A stretch of DNA of 64,000 bases, from positions 62,001 to 126,000 of the forward strand of contig QHYZ01000052.1 of the NCBI GenBank assembly GCA_003225295.1. The letters run 5' to 3'. The notes beneath the pieces are model-generated. The model ran no database searches and had not been told where the DNA came from. It saw nothing but the letters and a program-made list of their open reading frames with translations. Shown here one piece after another: positions 17,734 to 25,768 of this stretch (positions are counted from its first letter, which is position 1; each line of letters starts with the position of its first letter). This DNA comes from Acidobacteriota bacterium (GTDB taxonomy: Bacteria > Acidobacteriota > Terriglobia > Acidiferrales > UBA7541). The position numbers were made by a program, and so were the translations under genes.

Positions 17734-17852
17734 AACTACAGTGAAGACCTTGGCGCTGCGCGAGCTGCAGATTACCCACCGTAGGTAATACCAACCGGAC
17801 GACTTAAACTACACAAAAAGGAGTTCTTAGAAATCTGTTGACGGAACTGCCG

Positions 17853-19469
17853 CTAGGATTCCCACTTCCAATTTGCAAATTGTTCGCGGAGAGCGAGTTT
17901 TTTGAATTTGCCGACGGAGGTGCGGGGAATGGCGTCGATGAAGACGAAAGCGTCGGGGAGCTGCCACTTGGCGAAGGACTGGGCAAGGAAGGCGCGCAAC
18001 TCTTCCGGGGTGGCTTGAGCACCATCTTTTAATACCACTGCGGCGAGCGGGCGCTCCTGCCATTTCGGATGGGGGATGCCGACCACACAGGCTTCTTTGA
18101 CGGCGGGGTGACCCATTAATGTGTTCTCGAGGTCGACGGAGCTGATCCATTCGCCGCCGGATTTCACGAGATCTTTCGCGCGGTCCACGATTTTGACGTA
18201 GCCGGCTTCGTCCATGGTGGCGACATCTCCGGTGCGGAACCAGCCGTCGGCGGTCCAGCGATGCGCCTGGTCCGGCGAATCGTAGTAGCTGGCGGCGACC
18301 CACGGGCCACGGATTTCAATCTCCCCGGAGGTCGCGCCATCCCAGGGCGCTTCTCCCTCGGGACGCATCAAGCGAATTTCCACAAAGGGCGCGGGCCAAC
18401 CCTGTTTAGCGCGGATTTCGTATTTTTCGTCGTCGGGCCAGTCGTGCATGTGCGGCCGGAGTCCGCCGGAAGTGCCTATCGGAGTGGTCTCGGTCATGCC
18501 CCAGAGGTGCTTGATCTGTAGACCGTAACGGTCTAGGCGGCGGATCAGCTCGAGAGGCGGGGCGGTGCCGCCACAGACGATGCGGACAGGGGCGTCGAAT
18601 TTCCAGCGGCCCGGGTTTTTCTCCAGCGCTTCGAGGACGGCGATCCACACGGTGGGCACACCGCAGGCGATGCTCACGCGCTCGCTGACCATCAGGCCAA
18701 GAACACTCTCCGGATCGACACTCGGGCCGGGGAGAACCAGGCGTGCGCCGAGCATGGTGCATGCGAAAGGAAGACCCCAGGCGTTGGCATGGAACATGGG
18801 AGCGACAGGCAGCACCGTGTCGAAATGGCTCATGCCAAAAACTTCGCCGAGGCCGCACGCAAAGGAGTGCAGCACCAGCGCGCGGTGAGAATAGATGACA
18901 CCTTTGGAATGACCGGTCGTGCCCGAGGTGAAGCACATGGCTGCGCCGTCGTTTTCGTCGAGTTGCGGATAACGAAAGTCGTCGCCAGCATCGGCGAGAA
19001 GGAGTTCGTAATTTAGAAACCCATCCGGCATTGCGTCGGAACCATGCGGAACCACAATCACTTTTTCGAAGGGCGCGTCGCTGCGGAACTTTTCGTAAAC
19101 GGGGAGAAGGATGTCGTCGATCAGCAGGAAGCGGTCGCCGGCATGCTTTGCGATTCCGGCAATTTCATGGGCATGGAGCCGCAGATTCAACGTATGCAGA
19201 ACGCCACCGGCACACGGAACGCCGAAGAAGGCTTCAAGATGTGCGGAGTGGTTCCACATCATGGAGGCTACGCGGTCGCCCGCCTGCAATCCGAGTTTCG
19301 TCAACGCCGCCGCAAGCCGGCGCGCGCGCCGATAGAATTCGCCATAGCAGGTGCGCGCGATGGACTTGTCCGGCTTGCGGGAGACGATTTCGACCCTCGA
19401 GAAGATCTTCCCCGCGCGTTCCAGGATGGTGGGCAGCGTCAGCGGATAATCCATCATCGTGCCGCGCAT
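17853..19469 (-). CDS. Acyl-CoA synthetase (AMP-dependent ligase)
   Basis: 538 residues from the ATG at 19469, which has GAGAGG six bases upstream; a TTG eight codons earlier is weaker. Activates a carboxylic acid, probably a medium- or long-chain fatty acid, through an acyl-AMP. Motifs: MCFTSGTTGHSKGVIYSHRA (P-loop), VAPMFHANAWGLPFACTMLGA, HLWGMTETTPIGT, DGWFRTGDVATMDEAGYVKIVDRAKDLVKSGGEWIS and the C-terminal Lys in PRTSVGKFKK. This wording is typical of the FadD3/AlkK-like long-chain or short-chain acyl-CoA ligases. No beta-oxidation partner adjacent; stands alone between mobile-element relics. Confidence 0.9.
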   Translation of the reverse strand: MRGTMMDYPLTLPTILERAGKIFSRVEIVSRKPDKSIARTCYGEFYRRARRLAAALTKLGLQAGDRVASMMWNHSAHLEAFFGVPCAGGVLHTLNLRLHAHEIAGIAKHAGDRFLLIDDILLPVYEKFRSDAPFEKVIVVPHGSDAMPDGFLNYELLLADAGDDFRYPQLDENDGAAMCFTSGTTGHSKGVIYSHRALVLHSFACGLGEVFGMSHFDTVLPVAPMFHANAWGLPFACTMLGARLVLPGPSVDPESVLGLMVSERVSIACGVPTVWIAVLEALEKNPGRWKFDAPVRIVCGGTAPPLELIRRLDRYGLQIKHLWGMTETTPIGTSGGLRPHMHDWPDDEKYEIRAKQGWPAPFVEIRLMRPEGEAPWDGATSGEIEIRGPWVAASYYDSPDQAHRWTADGWFRTGDVATMDEAGYVKIVDRAKDLVKSGGEWISSVDLENTLMGHPAVKEACVVGIPHPKWQERPLAAVVLKDGAQATPEELRAFLAQSFAKWQLPDAFVFIDAIPRTSVGKFKKLALREQFANWKWES

Positions 19470-19572
19470 AAGAACCTCTCGGGCGGGGAGCAAATTGGGC
19501 GCATCGTATCACTAACGCCTCCCATCTGAACACTGCGCGCGCGCCCCAGAAGAAGCTTTGTCTCCATCCTCC

Positions 19573-19596
19573 CCCTCGTGAACGCGTGAACGAGGG
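19573..19596. repeat. Inverted repeat, 7-bp perfect arms
   Basis: CCCTCGT and ACGAGGG flank a 10-base centre that itself contains the palindrome ACGCGT. Lies about 100 bp upstream of the acyl-CoA ligase start and 150 bp before the TnpB relic. No T-tract follows. Could be an operator or an insertion-sequence end remnant; undetermined. Confidence 0.5.
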
Positions 19597-19747
19597 AGAT
19601 TCCCAGGTTGGGCACACCTTGCCGCCTCTTCAATGGGTTCCTGCTTCCTCGTGGAGTCCCATGACCGACATTACCGGCAGCTATTAACTGACGCACGATA
19701 TCCCGACGCCAGAAGGGCTACACCCTTATCGCTGGGAAACTCCTCGG

Positions 19748-19966
19748 TTGATTCTGGGCTGCTACCTCATGCGCACGCTCAAAGTTAAGCAGAAGTCCAG
19801 GCTGAACCGTCCGATCCTTCGGCAAGGCTGGGGAGAACTAGGTCGCCAGTTGGGGTACAAACAGAGCTGGGCTGGCGGTCTGGTGGAATACCAGTCGGAA
19901 GCCTACACTTGCGGCTTTGCCCAGCACGATCACGGCGTGGTTTTGACGTACCCGCTGGTGCGGTGA
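19748..19966 (+). pseudogene. TnpB (IS200/IS605-type) C-terminal fragment
   Basis: The frame reads KVKQKSRLNRPILRQGWGEL, then GRQLGYKQSWAGGLVEYQSE and AYTCGFAQHDH. This resembles the conserved TnpB stretch K(S)GLNRxILDQGWGEFxRQLxYKxxWxGG that precedes the zinc-finger TSQxCxxCG. The zinc finger is degraded (one Cys left) and both the RuvC core upstream and the end of the gene are missing. It is therefore a scar of an IS605-like element, not a working nuclease. The 693-bp gap 19470-20162 otherwise shows only the two inverted repeats listed here. Confidence 0.55.
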
Positions 19967-20023
19967 CGCGGGCAATTGGTGTGCCGCAGCGGGACAATTT
20001 CAGTTGCAAAAGGGGTTAATTTC

Positions 20024-20060
20024 CGAGACCATGCAACAGACCGCTGAAGCAACGGTCTCG
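20024..20060 (+). promoter_or_regulatory. Stem-loop in the leader of the RRM protein gene
   Basis: CGAGACC (20024-20030) and GGTCTCG (20054-20060) are perfectly complementary around a 23-base loop, about 100 bp before the RRM gene. Cold-inducible RNA-binding protein genes often have long structured leaders, so this may be part of one; there is no direct evidence for that here. Confidence 0.35.
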
Positions 20061-20162
20061 CGCCTGCGGTGGCCCGGCTTCCGGACTGCTGGTACAGAGT
20101 AGCCTGTCTCTTCAGCGCGCTCCGCGACTCGCATTTTAGGTTCCGGACAGAAGGAGTAAGAG

Positions 20163-20561
20163 GTGAAGAAGCTCTATATCGGTAACCTTCCGTTTTCCGC
20201 GACGGAAGACCAGCTCAACGAGTGGTTTTCGCAGATCGGTGTAACTCCCTCGGGCGTCAATCTAATTCGCGATCGCTTTACGGGACAGTCGCGCGGGTTC
20301 GCCTTCGTTGAAGTGACCAATGACGAAGACGCGGATCGCGCGGTGAACTCCCTGAACGGCCAGAATTTCGGCGGACGAAACCTGGTAGTGAATGAAGCAC
20401 GTCCCCAGGCAGAGCGCGGCGGCGGCGGTGGTGGTGGCGGGCGCGGCGGGTACGGCGGCGGACGCGGCGGCCATGGTGGAGGTGGCGGTGGGCGTGGTGG
20501 CGGCCATGGTGGAGGTGGCGGGCGCGGCGGTGATCGCGGCGATCGTGGTAATCGCTGGTAG
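20163..20561 (+). CDS. Glycine-rich RNA-binding protein (RRM)
   Basis: 132 residues, GTG start with AAGGAG eight bases upstream. One RRM fills residues 1-80: RNP2 is LYIGNL (4-9) and RNP1 is RGFAFVEV (about 42-49). The tail from about residue 83 is nearly all Gly, Arg and His in GGRGG-like repeats and ends GDRGNRW. It binds single-stranded RNA; bacterial and plant relatives are cold- or stress-induced RNA chaperones. The tail is low-complexity and GC-rich at DNA level, so length variation between strains is likely. Single gene with a long leader. Confidence 0.93.
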   Translation: MKKLYIGNLPFSATEDQLNEWFSQIGVTPSGVNLIRDRFTGQSRGFAFVEVTNDEDADRAVNSLNGQNFGGRNLVVNEARPQAERGGGGGGGGRGGYGGGRGGHGGGGGGRGGGHGGGGGRGGDRGDRGNRW

Positions 20562-21058
20562 GCAAGCACTCCCGAATCTGAAAGCACAGCGTCCCGGCTC
20601 CGGCCTGGGCGCCTCGGTCCCTCTCAGGGAATTCTGAGCGGTACCTGTGCGTCAATCATTCCTCGTTGCGGTTCTCACCTCCGCCGGTTCAATTCGTCTA
20701 ATCATTGGGGGGCGGCCAGTGCTGTCCGCGGACGAGGCTTCGCGAGCGGACATCGCGCTAGGGAATATCCGCTAGCAGTATTCCGCAGCAGGCAACCGAT
20801 TTGGTGAGGTCGATCCCGCTCCGTCTCCCTCGGCCTGTCTCGCCTAAACAATTCCTCTGGTAACGGGTTTGAAACAAGCGACAAGGAAATTGCCTTGCCA
20901 GCGGTCTTATGAAGTATATGAATAGGCCTGCGAACATAGGTGTCGTGCCTGGGTGAAGAGATGCGCGGCTACGGAGTGGTGAACCTTATCGGCAGGGCGT
21001 GCATCAAAAGGGTGAGGGAAATATACGAGCAGGTGACCGGTTCACGGTCAAACATAGA
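20562..21058. other. Intergenic region with no recognisable feature
   Basis: About 500 bp between the RRM gene and the eL13-like gene. I see short open frames only with low-quality composition, no tRNA-like cloverleaf, and no strong hairpin followed by T-run. A promoter for the eL13-like gene presumably lies at the right end, but no clear -35/-10 pair stands out. Confidence 0.5.
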
Positions 21059-21334
21059 ATGACGACCTGGCACAAACGAGATTGGGAAAGATTTTACGAG
21101 CTGGCGCGCCGCCCCTGGCGGCATCGACGCCCGCCGCGGCCGATCTACTCGACGGGCTTGAATCGTGTGCTGCCGGCGCAGGGTTTCAGCTTGTCGGAGC
21201 TGGACGACGCGGGTGTGGATCTCGATCTTGCCGAGCGGCTCGGTCTGCCTGTGGACGCCGGGCGCATCGGCGCTTACGGCCCCAACGTTACCGTTCTGCG
21301 CGATTTCATCCGATCTTCGCGGCAGCCGCTATAG
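21059..21334 (+). CDS. Small protein with eL13 (ribosomal L13e)-like segment
   Basis: 91 residues from the ATG at 21059; a GTG at 20999 would add 20 residues. The first part is Trp/Arg-rich (MTTWHKRDWERFYELARRPWRHRRPP). The second half, GFSLSELDDAGVDLDLAERLGLPVDAGRIGAYGPNVTVLRDFI, follows the pattern of archaeal/eukaryotic ribosomal protein eL13 (GFSLEELKAAGL...A..LGIPVDxRRRsaxxxNVxxLK), where it forms a helical RNA-binding module. Bacteria have no true eL13, so a ribosomal role is not assumed. Function unknown. No clear ribosome binding site, which keeps the start uncertain. Confidence 0.55.
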   Translation: MTTWHKRDWERFYELARRPWRHRRPPRPIYSTGLNRVLPAQGFSLSELDDAGVDLDLAERLGLPVDAGRIGAYGPNVTVLRDFIRSSRQPL

Positions 21335-21356
21335 TCCTGCTGCTTTTGCTTCTCAA

Positions 21357-23030
21357 TTATTCAGGGCTTTTCGTCCTGATGGCCACAATGTCCATCGTTT
21401 TCGCGTCCGCTTCTTGGACAGAAATCTTCTGCCCGCGATCTTCAAATGTAGTGACGAAATCTGGATCTTCCCAGGCACCATCTTGCACTTCCTCCCAAGC
21501 GAAGATTTTGTAGTCGCCGGGTGCAATCCCTCTCAGAAGATAGCGTCCGTATTGATCTGTGGCCGCTTTCTGATAGAGACGGGATTGATCTCGGTGGGCC
21601 TCATCCGGCACCAGCACAACCCACACCCCGGTGACGGGAAGATTGTCCTTGTCGGTGACCGCCCCTTGAACGCGAGCACCGCGCGAGCTGATCGTTACTT
21701 CCAGGGATGCGGGGATGCCACGGAGAACGGTAAAACTTCCTTGCAGCGCATCGCTCGATCCGTAGCGAAGGGACTTAACGTAGCAGTCTTTCGATTGGCC
21801 CAGCACTCCCAAACGATAGGTTCCGTCGAAAACGTCTTTCAGGACGAATGAGCTTCCCAGGACCCTGGCGGGCCCATAGAAAGAGATTCTTGAGTCCGTC
21901 GGAGCAATGCTGACGAGGAGTTCATCCCGATCCATGCTGGCCTTCCCGTCCCAAACGATTCGTCCGGGAACCGTTATCCCCGGGGTGATGGTGAGATTTG
22001 CGTTTTCCACATTGGCATTGCCTACTTCGATGGATTGTCGCGCCTGATATCGCCGCCCCTCATCAAACCACAAGGCGCTTAGCGTGTAAGAGCCAGGCAG
22101 CACCCCGGCAATCTCAAAAGAGCCGTCTGGGTTTTCGACAATTGACTGATGGTCGGGCGAACCCCAGGCCACGTTGCTGTTGCGTTGCTCCAGCTGAACG
22201 ATGACTCCGGTATTTGAACGCCTGCCCGCAACCAGGTTGTACACGCGGCCGCGGACCTCAAAGGTGGTCACTGGCCGCAACAGAATTTCGACAGCGGGAA
22301 CCTCTTCTCCTGCTTTGAGCGTAATCGTTGAAGCCCGCGCTGGATCCGGACTACTGGGGTAAAAAATGGGCATGAATTCCGGCCGGGAATTATCCCCTTC
22401 ATCTTCTCGCACTTCTCCCCGGCCTACGATGTGTAGACCCGGCCGATACTTGGCGCTAACAAAGTAGCGGCCCGGTTTCAGGCCAAAGAGGCGATATTCC
22501 CCAAGATCATTCGTGGGTACGACTACCTCTGGAGACAGCTTGCGTTTGCCGTTAAAATAGACCTCGCGCAAAGCGCTGACTTGTGCCCAAGGAAGAGGCT
22601 CACCCTCCTCATCCAGGACTCTCCCCGCGATGACGCCCCAGGGAATGAGACGGAAGAGAACGCCGTGTAGGTTTTGCCCTGGAAGTAGACGAATCTCGGC
22701 TCCGGGATCATTGGCCGTCTTCTGGCCATACTCCTGGGTCACAAAACCCGTGCGGCTTACCTTCAGCCGGTAACGCCCGGGATCGATTCCCTTCAACTCG
22801 AACCGGCCACCCACGTCGGTGAGCACCGAGATGGTATGCGCAAGATCCTGCAGGCTCTGAAGCTGTACCGTCGCGGTTTTCAACGGCTCGCTCCCTAGAA
22901 GTTTCACCACCATCCCCGAAATCCCGCATTCCTCGGTTTTGGGTCTTTCGCGGAGGTTGCGCGAAGTCGTCTGCGGGGACGCCATGGTTGCCAGGAAGAG
23001 GAGAAACAAGGCAGGGACAAAGAGCTTCAT
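21357..23030 (-). CDS. Secreted protein with repeated carboxypeptidase-regulatory-like domains
   Basis: 557 residues with a signal peptide (MKLFVPALFLLFLATMASPQ). The mature part is a string of transthyretin-like beta-sandwich repeats of the CarboxypepD_reg / CnaB type: SGMVVKLLGSEPLKTATVQLQ...GRFELKGIDPGRYRLKVSRTGF, VIAGRVLDEEGEPLPWAQVSALR...GEYRLFGLKPGRYFV, and VQGAVTDKDNLPVTGVWVVL...GRYLLRGIAPGDYKIFAWEEV near the C-terminus. In larger acidobacterial relatives such domains precede a TonB-dependent barrel; here no barrel follows, so it is probably a periplasmic or surface adhesive/binding protein. Substrate unknown. Convergent with the eL13-like gene, which ends 23 bp away. Confidence 0.82.
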   Translation of the reverse strand: MKLFVPALFLLFLATMASPQTTSRNLRERPKTEECGISGMVVKLLGSEPLKTATVQLQSLQDLAHTISVLTDVGGRFELKGIDPGRYRLKVSRTGFVTQEYGQKTANDPGAEIRLLPGQNLHGVLFRLIPWGVIAGRVLDEEGEPLPWAQVSALREVYFNGKRKLSPEVVVPTNDLGEYRLFGLKPGRYFVSAKYRPGLHIVGRGEVREDEGDNSRPEFMPIFYPSSPDPARASTITLKAGEEVPAVEILLRPVTTFEVRGRVYNLVAGRRSNTGVIVQLEQRNSNVAWGSPDHQSIVENPDGSFEIAGVLPGSYTLSALWFDEGRRYQARQSIEVGNANVENANLTITPGITVPGRIVWDGKASMDRDELLVSIAPTDSRISFYGPARVLGSSFVLKDVFDGTYRLGVLGQSKDCYVKSLRYGSSDALQGSFTVLRGIPASLEVTISSRGARVQGAVTDKDNLPVTGVWVVLVPDEAHRDQSRLYQKAATDQYGRYLLRGIAPGDYKIFAWEEVQDGAWEDPDFVTTFEDRGQKISVQEADAKTMDIVAIRTKSPE

Positions 23031-23250
23031 GGTCTTCTCGCTCCGCTTGAGTATACGACAGGAAATGAATGTTGCTCTCAGGGGAAAGACTACACGGGAT
23101 CGAGCGGTCGCTCACGGAACTGAAAGCCTTCCGCCGGCAACTCCCGGGGGAATTCTCCGCGACTGGGATGGACAGCTGGCTAAGACTCCGCTCGCCAGTT
23201 TGTACCATGTGCTCCGATAAGCGTAAAATAAAGGTTTGGCGCATAGTCCC

Positions 23251-24186
23251 ATGACCACACCGTTCAACATCATCTCGAATGCCCCGGCGGTGCCGTGGCC
23301 CTCGCCGGGCCCACCCCCGCGCCCGGATTGGCTGCGCGTCAAATTTTTCGGTGGCCAGCGCCACCAGGATCTGAAGCGCATCATGCGCACGCTCGATCTG
23401 CACACCGTCTGCGAAAGCGCGCGCTGCCCGAACATGGGCGAGTGCTGGGAGCACGGTACCGCGACCTTCATGATTCTGGGGGACATCTGCACACGCGCTT
23501 GCGGTTTCTGCGCCGTGCCTTCGGGCAAGCCTGTCGGGCCGCCGGATGAAGAAGAACCATTGCGTGTGGCCGAAGCGGTGGCCAAGATGGGATTGCGCTA
23601 CGCGGTTGTGACTTCCGTGAACCGCGACGACCAGCCCGACGGCGGCGCGCACATCTTTGCGCGTACCATCGAAGAGATTCGCCGCCGCGTCCCCGGCTGC
23701 AAAGTCGAAGTGCTCATTCCTGATTTTCGCGGTGATTGGAATGCGTTAGACGTCGTTCTTGCCGCGCGCCCGGATATTCTCAACCACAACACCGAAACCG
23801 TGCCGCGCCTCTATCGCCAGGTCCGCAAAGGCGCGGTGTATGAGCGCTCGCTCGAACTGTTGCGCCGTTCCAAGGCGGCACATCCTGAGGTTCCGACCAA
23901 GACTGGTCTGATGTTGGGGCTCGGGGAAGAAAAGCGCGAAGTCCTCGCTACCATGCAGGACCTCGCCGCGCAGGGTACCAACATTCTCACGCTCGGGCAA
24001 TATCTGCAACCCACTCGCGATCATTTACCCATCGTTCGCTACGTGCATCCCGGTGAATTCTCCGAATACAAAGTGCTGGGCGAAGCCATGGGCTTCAGGC
24101 ACGTCGAAGCCGGCCCGCTGGTGCGCTCCTCTTACCACGCCCAAGACCAGGCGGAATCGCCGGCCAAGTTACACCAGCAGTTTTAG
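23251..24186 (+). CDS. lipA: Lipoyl synthase
   Basis: 311 residues from the ATG at 23251. Radical-SAM enzyme that inserts two sulfurs into octanoyl groups on lipoyl domains, needed by 2-oxoacid dehydrogenases such as the one whose E1 is encoded at 31-34 kb. Both clusters are visible: the auxiliary-cluster [12 protein letters not shown] and the radical-SAM [68 protein letters not shown] and the C-terminal RSSYHAQD (third auxiliary-cluster ligand Ser) complete the family pattern. The Pro-rich N-terminus is normal for the group. No lipB adjacent. Confidence 0.97.
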   Translation: MTTPFNIISNAPAVPWPSPGPPPRPDWLRVKFFGGQRHQDLKRIMRTLDLHTVCESARCPNMGECWEHGTATFMILGDICTRACGFCAVPSGKPVGPPDEEEPLRVAEAVAKMGLRYAVVTSVNRDDQPDGGAHIFARTIEEIRRRVPGCKVEVLIPDFRGDWNALDVVLAARPDILNHNTETVPRLYRQVRKGAVYERSLELLRRSKAAHPEVPTKTGLMLGLGEEKREVLATMQDLAAQGTNILTLGQYLQPTRDHLPIVRYVHPGEFSEYKVLGEAMGFRHVEAGPLVRSSYHAQDQAESPAKLHQQF

Positions 24187-24326
24187 GGCAATTTTAGGAG
24201 CGGCCTGTTCGTTCTCATGCCTCCTGTGAGTTCGACGGGAGACGCATGTCCGCGTATGGCTTGAGCCGTGCCACCGAGCAACCGCTGGGCCAGTGCACTA
24301 GCCATCGAGAGTGTCGATGACCAAAA

Positions 24327-24554
24327 CTACTGCTTCATGCGCGGCCCGAGAACAACAAGCCCAATGCCGGCTACCAAGAGAGTTATCGAGAGCGCTGCTG
24401 GGATTTGCGTGGTTTTTTCTTCGTCCACAGTTGCTTTGATGGGACCGAGTTTGGCCACTTCTTCCTGTTGGTGGTAGTTGAAACTGGGATGGACCAGTCC
24501 AATCACACCCAGAACCACAAGGATGACTCCGAGAGCAATGACCAAGCGCTTCAT
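24327..24554 (-). CDS. Small two-helix membrane protein
   Basis: 75 residues, ATG with GAAAGG upstream. Two hydrophobic segments (about 3-24, LVIALGVILVVLGVIGLV, and 51-69, AALSITLLVAGIGLVVLG) flank a soluble loop with DEEKTTQ. The layout resembles DUF3185-type small inner-membrane proteins. Function unknown. Convergent with lipA and probably monocistronic. Confidence 0.65.
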   Translation of the reverse strand: MKRLVIALGVILVVLGVIGLVHPSFNYHQQEEVAKLGPIKATVDEEKTTQIPAALSITLLVAGIGLVVLGPRMKQ

Positions 24555-24653
24555 AAGGCAGAACCTTTCCTATTCGGCGCGGCGGTGTGAGCAATGCCAG
24601 CAGACGCACCTCGGAGCTGGTTAGAGATGTCCCGTTTGACTGACAACGTCTTA

Positions 24654-24902
24654 CTAACGGCTGGCTGCTGCTGCGGCTTTCTTGGCGGCCTTGGCTGCTG
24701 TGGAAGCTTTACGGCGACGCTTGGTCTTCGGCGGAGTAGCGGGCGCTTCGCCGATCAGTTCGGCCGTCATAATGCTCGTTACGAACAGCTTGGGGCCATG
24801 ATCGTCAAAATCCACTGCGGTGCGTTCCTGGTCGGAAGCGGTCACGATACCCAGGCCGTACATTTCATGCTTGATGGTCTGACCTTCCTGCATCACTTGC
24901 AC
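24654..24902 (-). CDS. Tudor-like small protein with Lys/Ala-rich tail
   Basis: 82 residues if started at the GTG at 24902, which has AAGGAGGA five bases before it; GTG 24896 and ATG 24893 are alternatives. The core EGQTIKHEMYGLGIVTASDQ followed by ERTAVDFDDHGPKLFVTSI resembles the Tudor/SH3-like tail of PcrA/UvrD helicases (RVxHxxFGxGxVxxxxG...VxFxxxGxKxL), which contacts RNA polymerase. The C-terminus is a basic histone-H1-like tail (KTKRRRKASTAAKAAKKA then Ala/Ser/Arg), suggesting nucleic-acid binding. Possible role: small nucleoid or transcription-associated protein (inference). No known gene name. Confidence 0.6.
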   Translation of the reverse strand: MQVMQEGQTIKHEMYGLGIVTASDQERTAVDFDDHGPKLFVTSIMTAELIGEAPATPPKTKRRRKASTAAKAAKKAAAAASR

Positions 24903-24957
24903 AACGTCCTCCTTGACCGCACTCGCCAATAATCTCGAATCTCGTTGACGGTGACGT

Positions 24958-24976
24958 CCCCCGAACCCGTCGGGGG
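24958..24976 (-). terminator. GC-rich hairpin after the cspA relic
   Basis: CCCCCGA and TCGGGGG form a perfect 7-bp stem around ACCCG. It lies between the cspA fragment and the Tudor-like gene, both on the minus strand. No T-run follows in either direction, so it is at best a weak terminator-like element. Confidence 0.4.
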
Positions 24977-24991
24977 CCCTCCTGTCAGAGG

Positions 24992-25153
24992 CTAAAGGCT
25001 GGTAACGTTCTCAGCCTGAAGGCCCTTGGGGCCCTTCTTCACCTCAAACTCCGCTGCCTGACCTTCGTTGAGAGACTTATGCCCTTCCATCGCGATGGCG
25101 GAAAAGTGTAGGAAAACATCTTCTCCCGTCTGGCGCTGGAAGAACCCGAAGCG
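24992..25153 (-). pseudogene. Cold-shock protein (CspA family), 5'-truncated
   Basis: Read leftward from 25153, the frame gives RFGFFQRQTGEDVFLHFSAI, then AMEGHKSLNEGQAAEFEVKK and GPKGLQAENVTSL, stop TAG at 24992-24994. That is the C-terminal two thirds of a CspA OB-fold, with RNP2-like DVFLHFSAI intact. Directly upstream in frame is a TAA (25154-25156), and the expected start (GTVKWFNxxKGFGF) is degraded, with only scattered resemblance as far as about 25190. There is no usable start codon. The gene therefore cannot make a full Csp; it may be a decayed paralogue. Confidence 0.75.
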
Positions 25154-25318
25154 TTAATAAAAAGCAACAAACTCCACCCTAGAATACCACAAAAGGGACT
25201 ACCTGTCCACGGTGCCGACACGGAGAGGTCAGCCCCAGCTCCTCATCTAAGTAGTTGAAAATCAAAGTCTTAACTGAATTCCGCGGCGGAGACGACACAC
25301 CAGAGCGCGAGGTATCGA

Positions 25319-25768
25319 TTACTCGAGGGATTCCGGCTCAAGGGTCAAAACCCCCTCACCGGAGGCCTTCTTTTCCCAATACTTGCCCACCCAAGCCTCC
25401 CAGCTCTTTCCCGCGGCCGTGTCTCGGCCAGTGAAGGCAAGTGCCGCTATTTCGGCGTAGGAGATCTTCAACTTTTGGTTGGAATCTTTGGGCAGAACGC
25501 GCACAAAACTGGTTGTAAGAGACGACCCGGTCGTCCGATCGAACAGGTAACCTTCGATTCTTGAATTGTCTTTAAGAGTTAGCGTCACATCACCGCGATA
25601 GTCGAAGGCTTTCTCGAGAGCCACGCGCAACTCTTCTTCCGTGGCCAGCTTGGGCACCCACCCTTGGACGCTTTCATGAACGGTGCCGGGAGCCACTTCC
25701 AGCGTGTCGGGGTTTAGCGGAGAACCTTCCGTGTGGCTGGGCCGGTCTGCGTGGCGCGGACCCGTCAC
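25319..25768 (-). CDS. HpnH-linked protein with Sm-like core
   Basis: 149 residues from a GTG that overlaps the hpnH stop by 4 bp (GTGA), so the two are translationally coupled. After a 45-residue polar lead, residues about 45-120 read LRVALEKAFDYRGDVTLTLKDNSRIEGYLFDR...FVRVLPKDSNQKLKISYAEIAALAFTGRD. The spacing of RGDVTLTLKDNSRIEGYLF and ISYAEIAALAF resembles the Sm1/Sm2 motifs of an LSm/Hfq-like beta-barrel. The tail is SWEAWVGKYWEKKASGEGVL. No catalytic motif. Function unknown; coupling to hpnH suggests a supporting role in hopanoid synthesis or its control. Confidence 0.7.
   Translation of the reverse strand: MTGPRHADRPSHTEGSPLNPDTLEVAPGTVHESVQGWVPKLATEEELRVALEKAFDYRGDVTLTLKDNSRIEGYLFDRTTGSSLTTSFVRVLPKDSNQKLKISYAEIAALAFTGRDTAAGKSWEAWVGKYWEKKASGEGVLTLEPESLE

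Noticed and set aside
20400-20550. Repeated GGCGG-like units considered as CRISPR or tandem array
   Set aside because: They encode the Gly-rich tail; no constant spacer length and no spacers.
20174-20587. Proline-rich minus-strand frame
   Set aside because: It is only the complement of the glycine-codon repeats of the RRM protein.
22708-23652. 314-codon minus-strand frame crossing the lipA start
   Set aside because: Shadow of lipA and of the secreted repeat protein; no motif.
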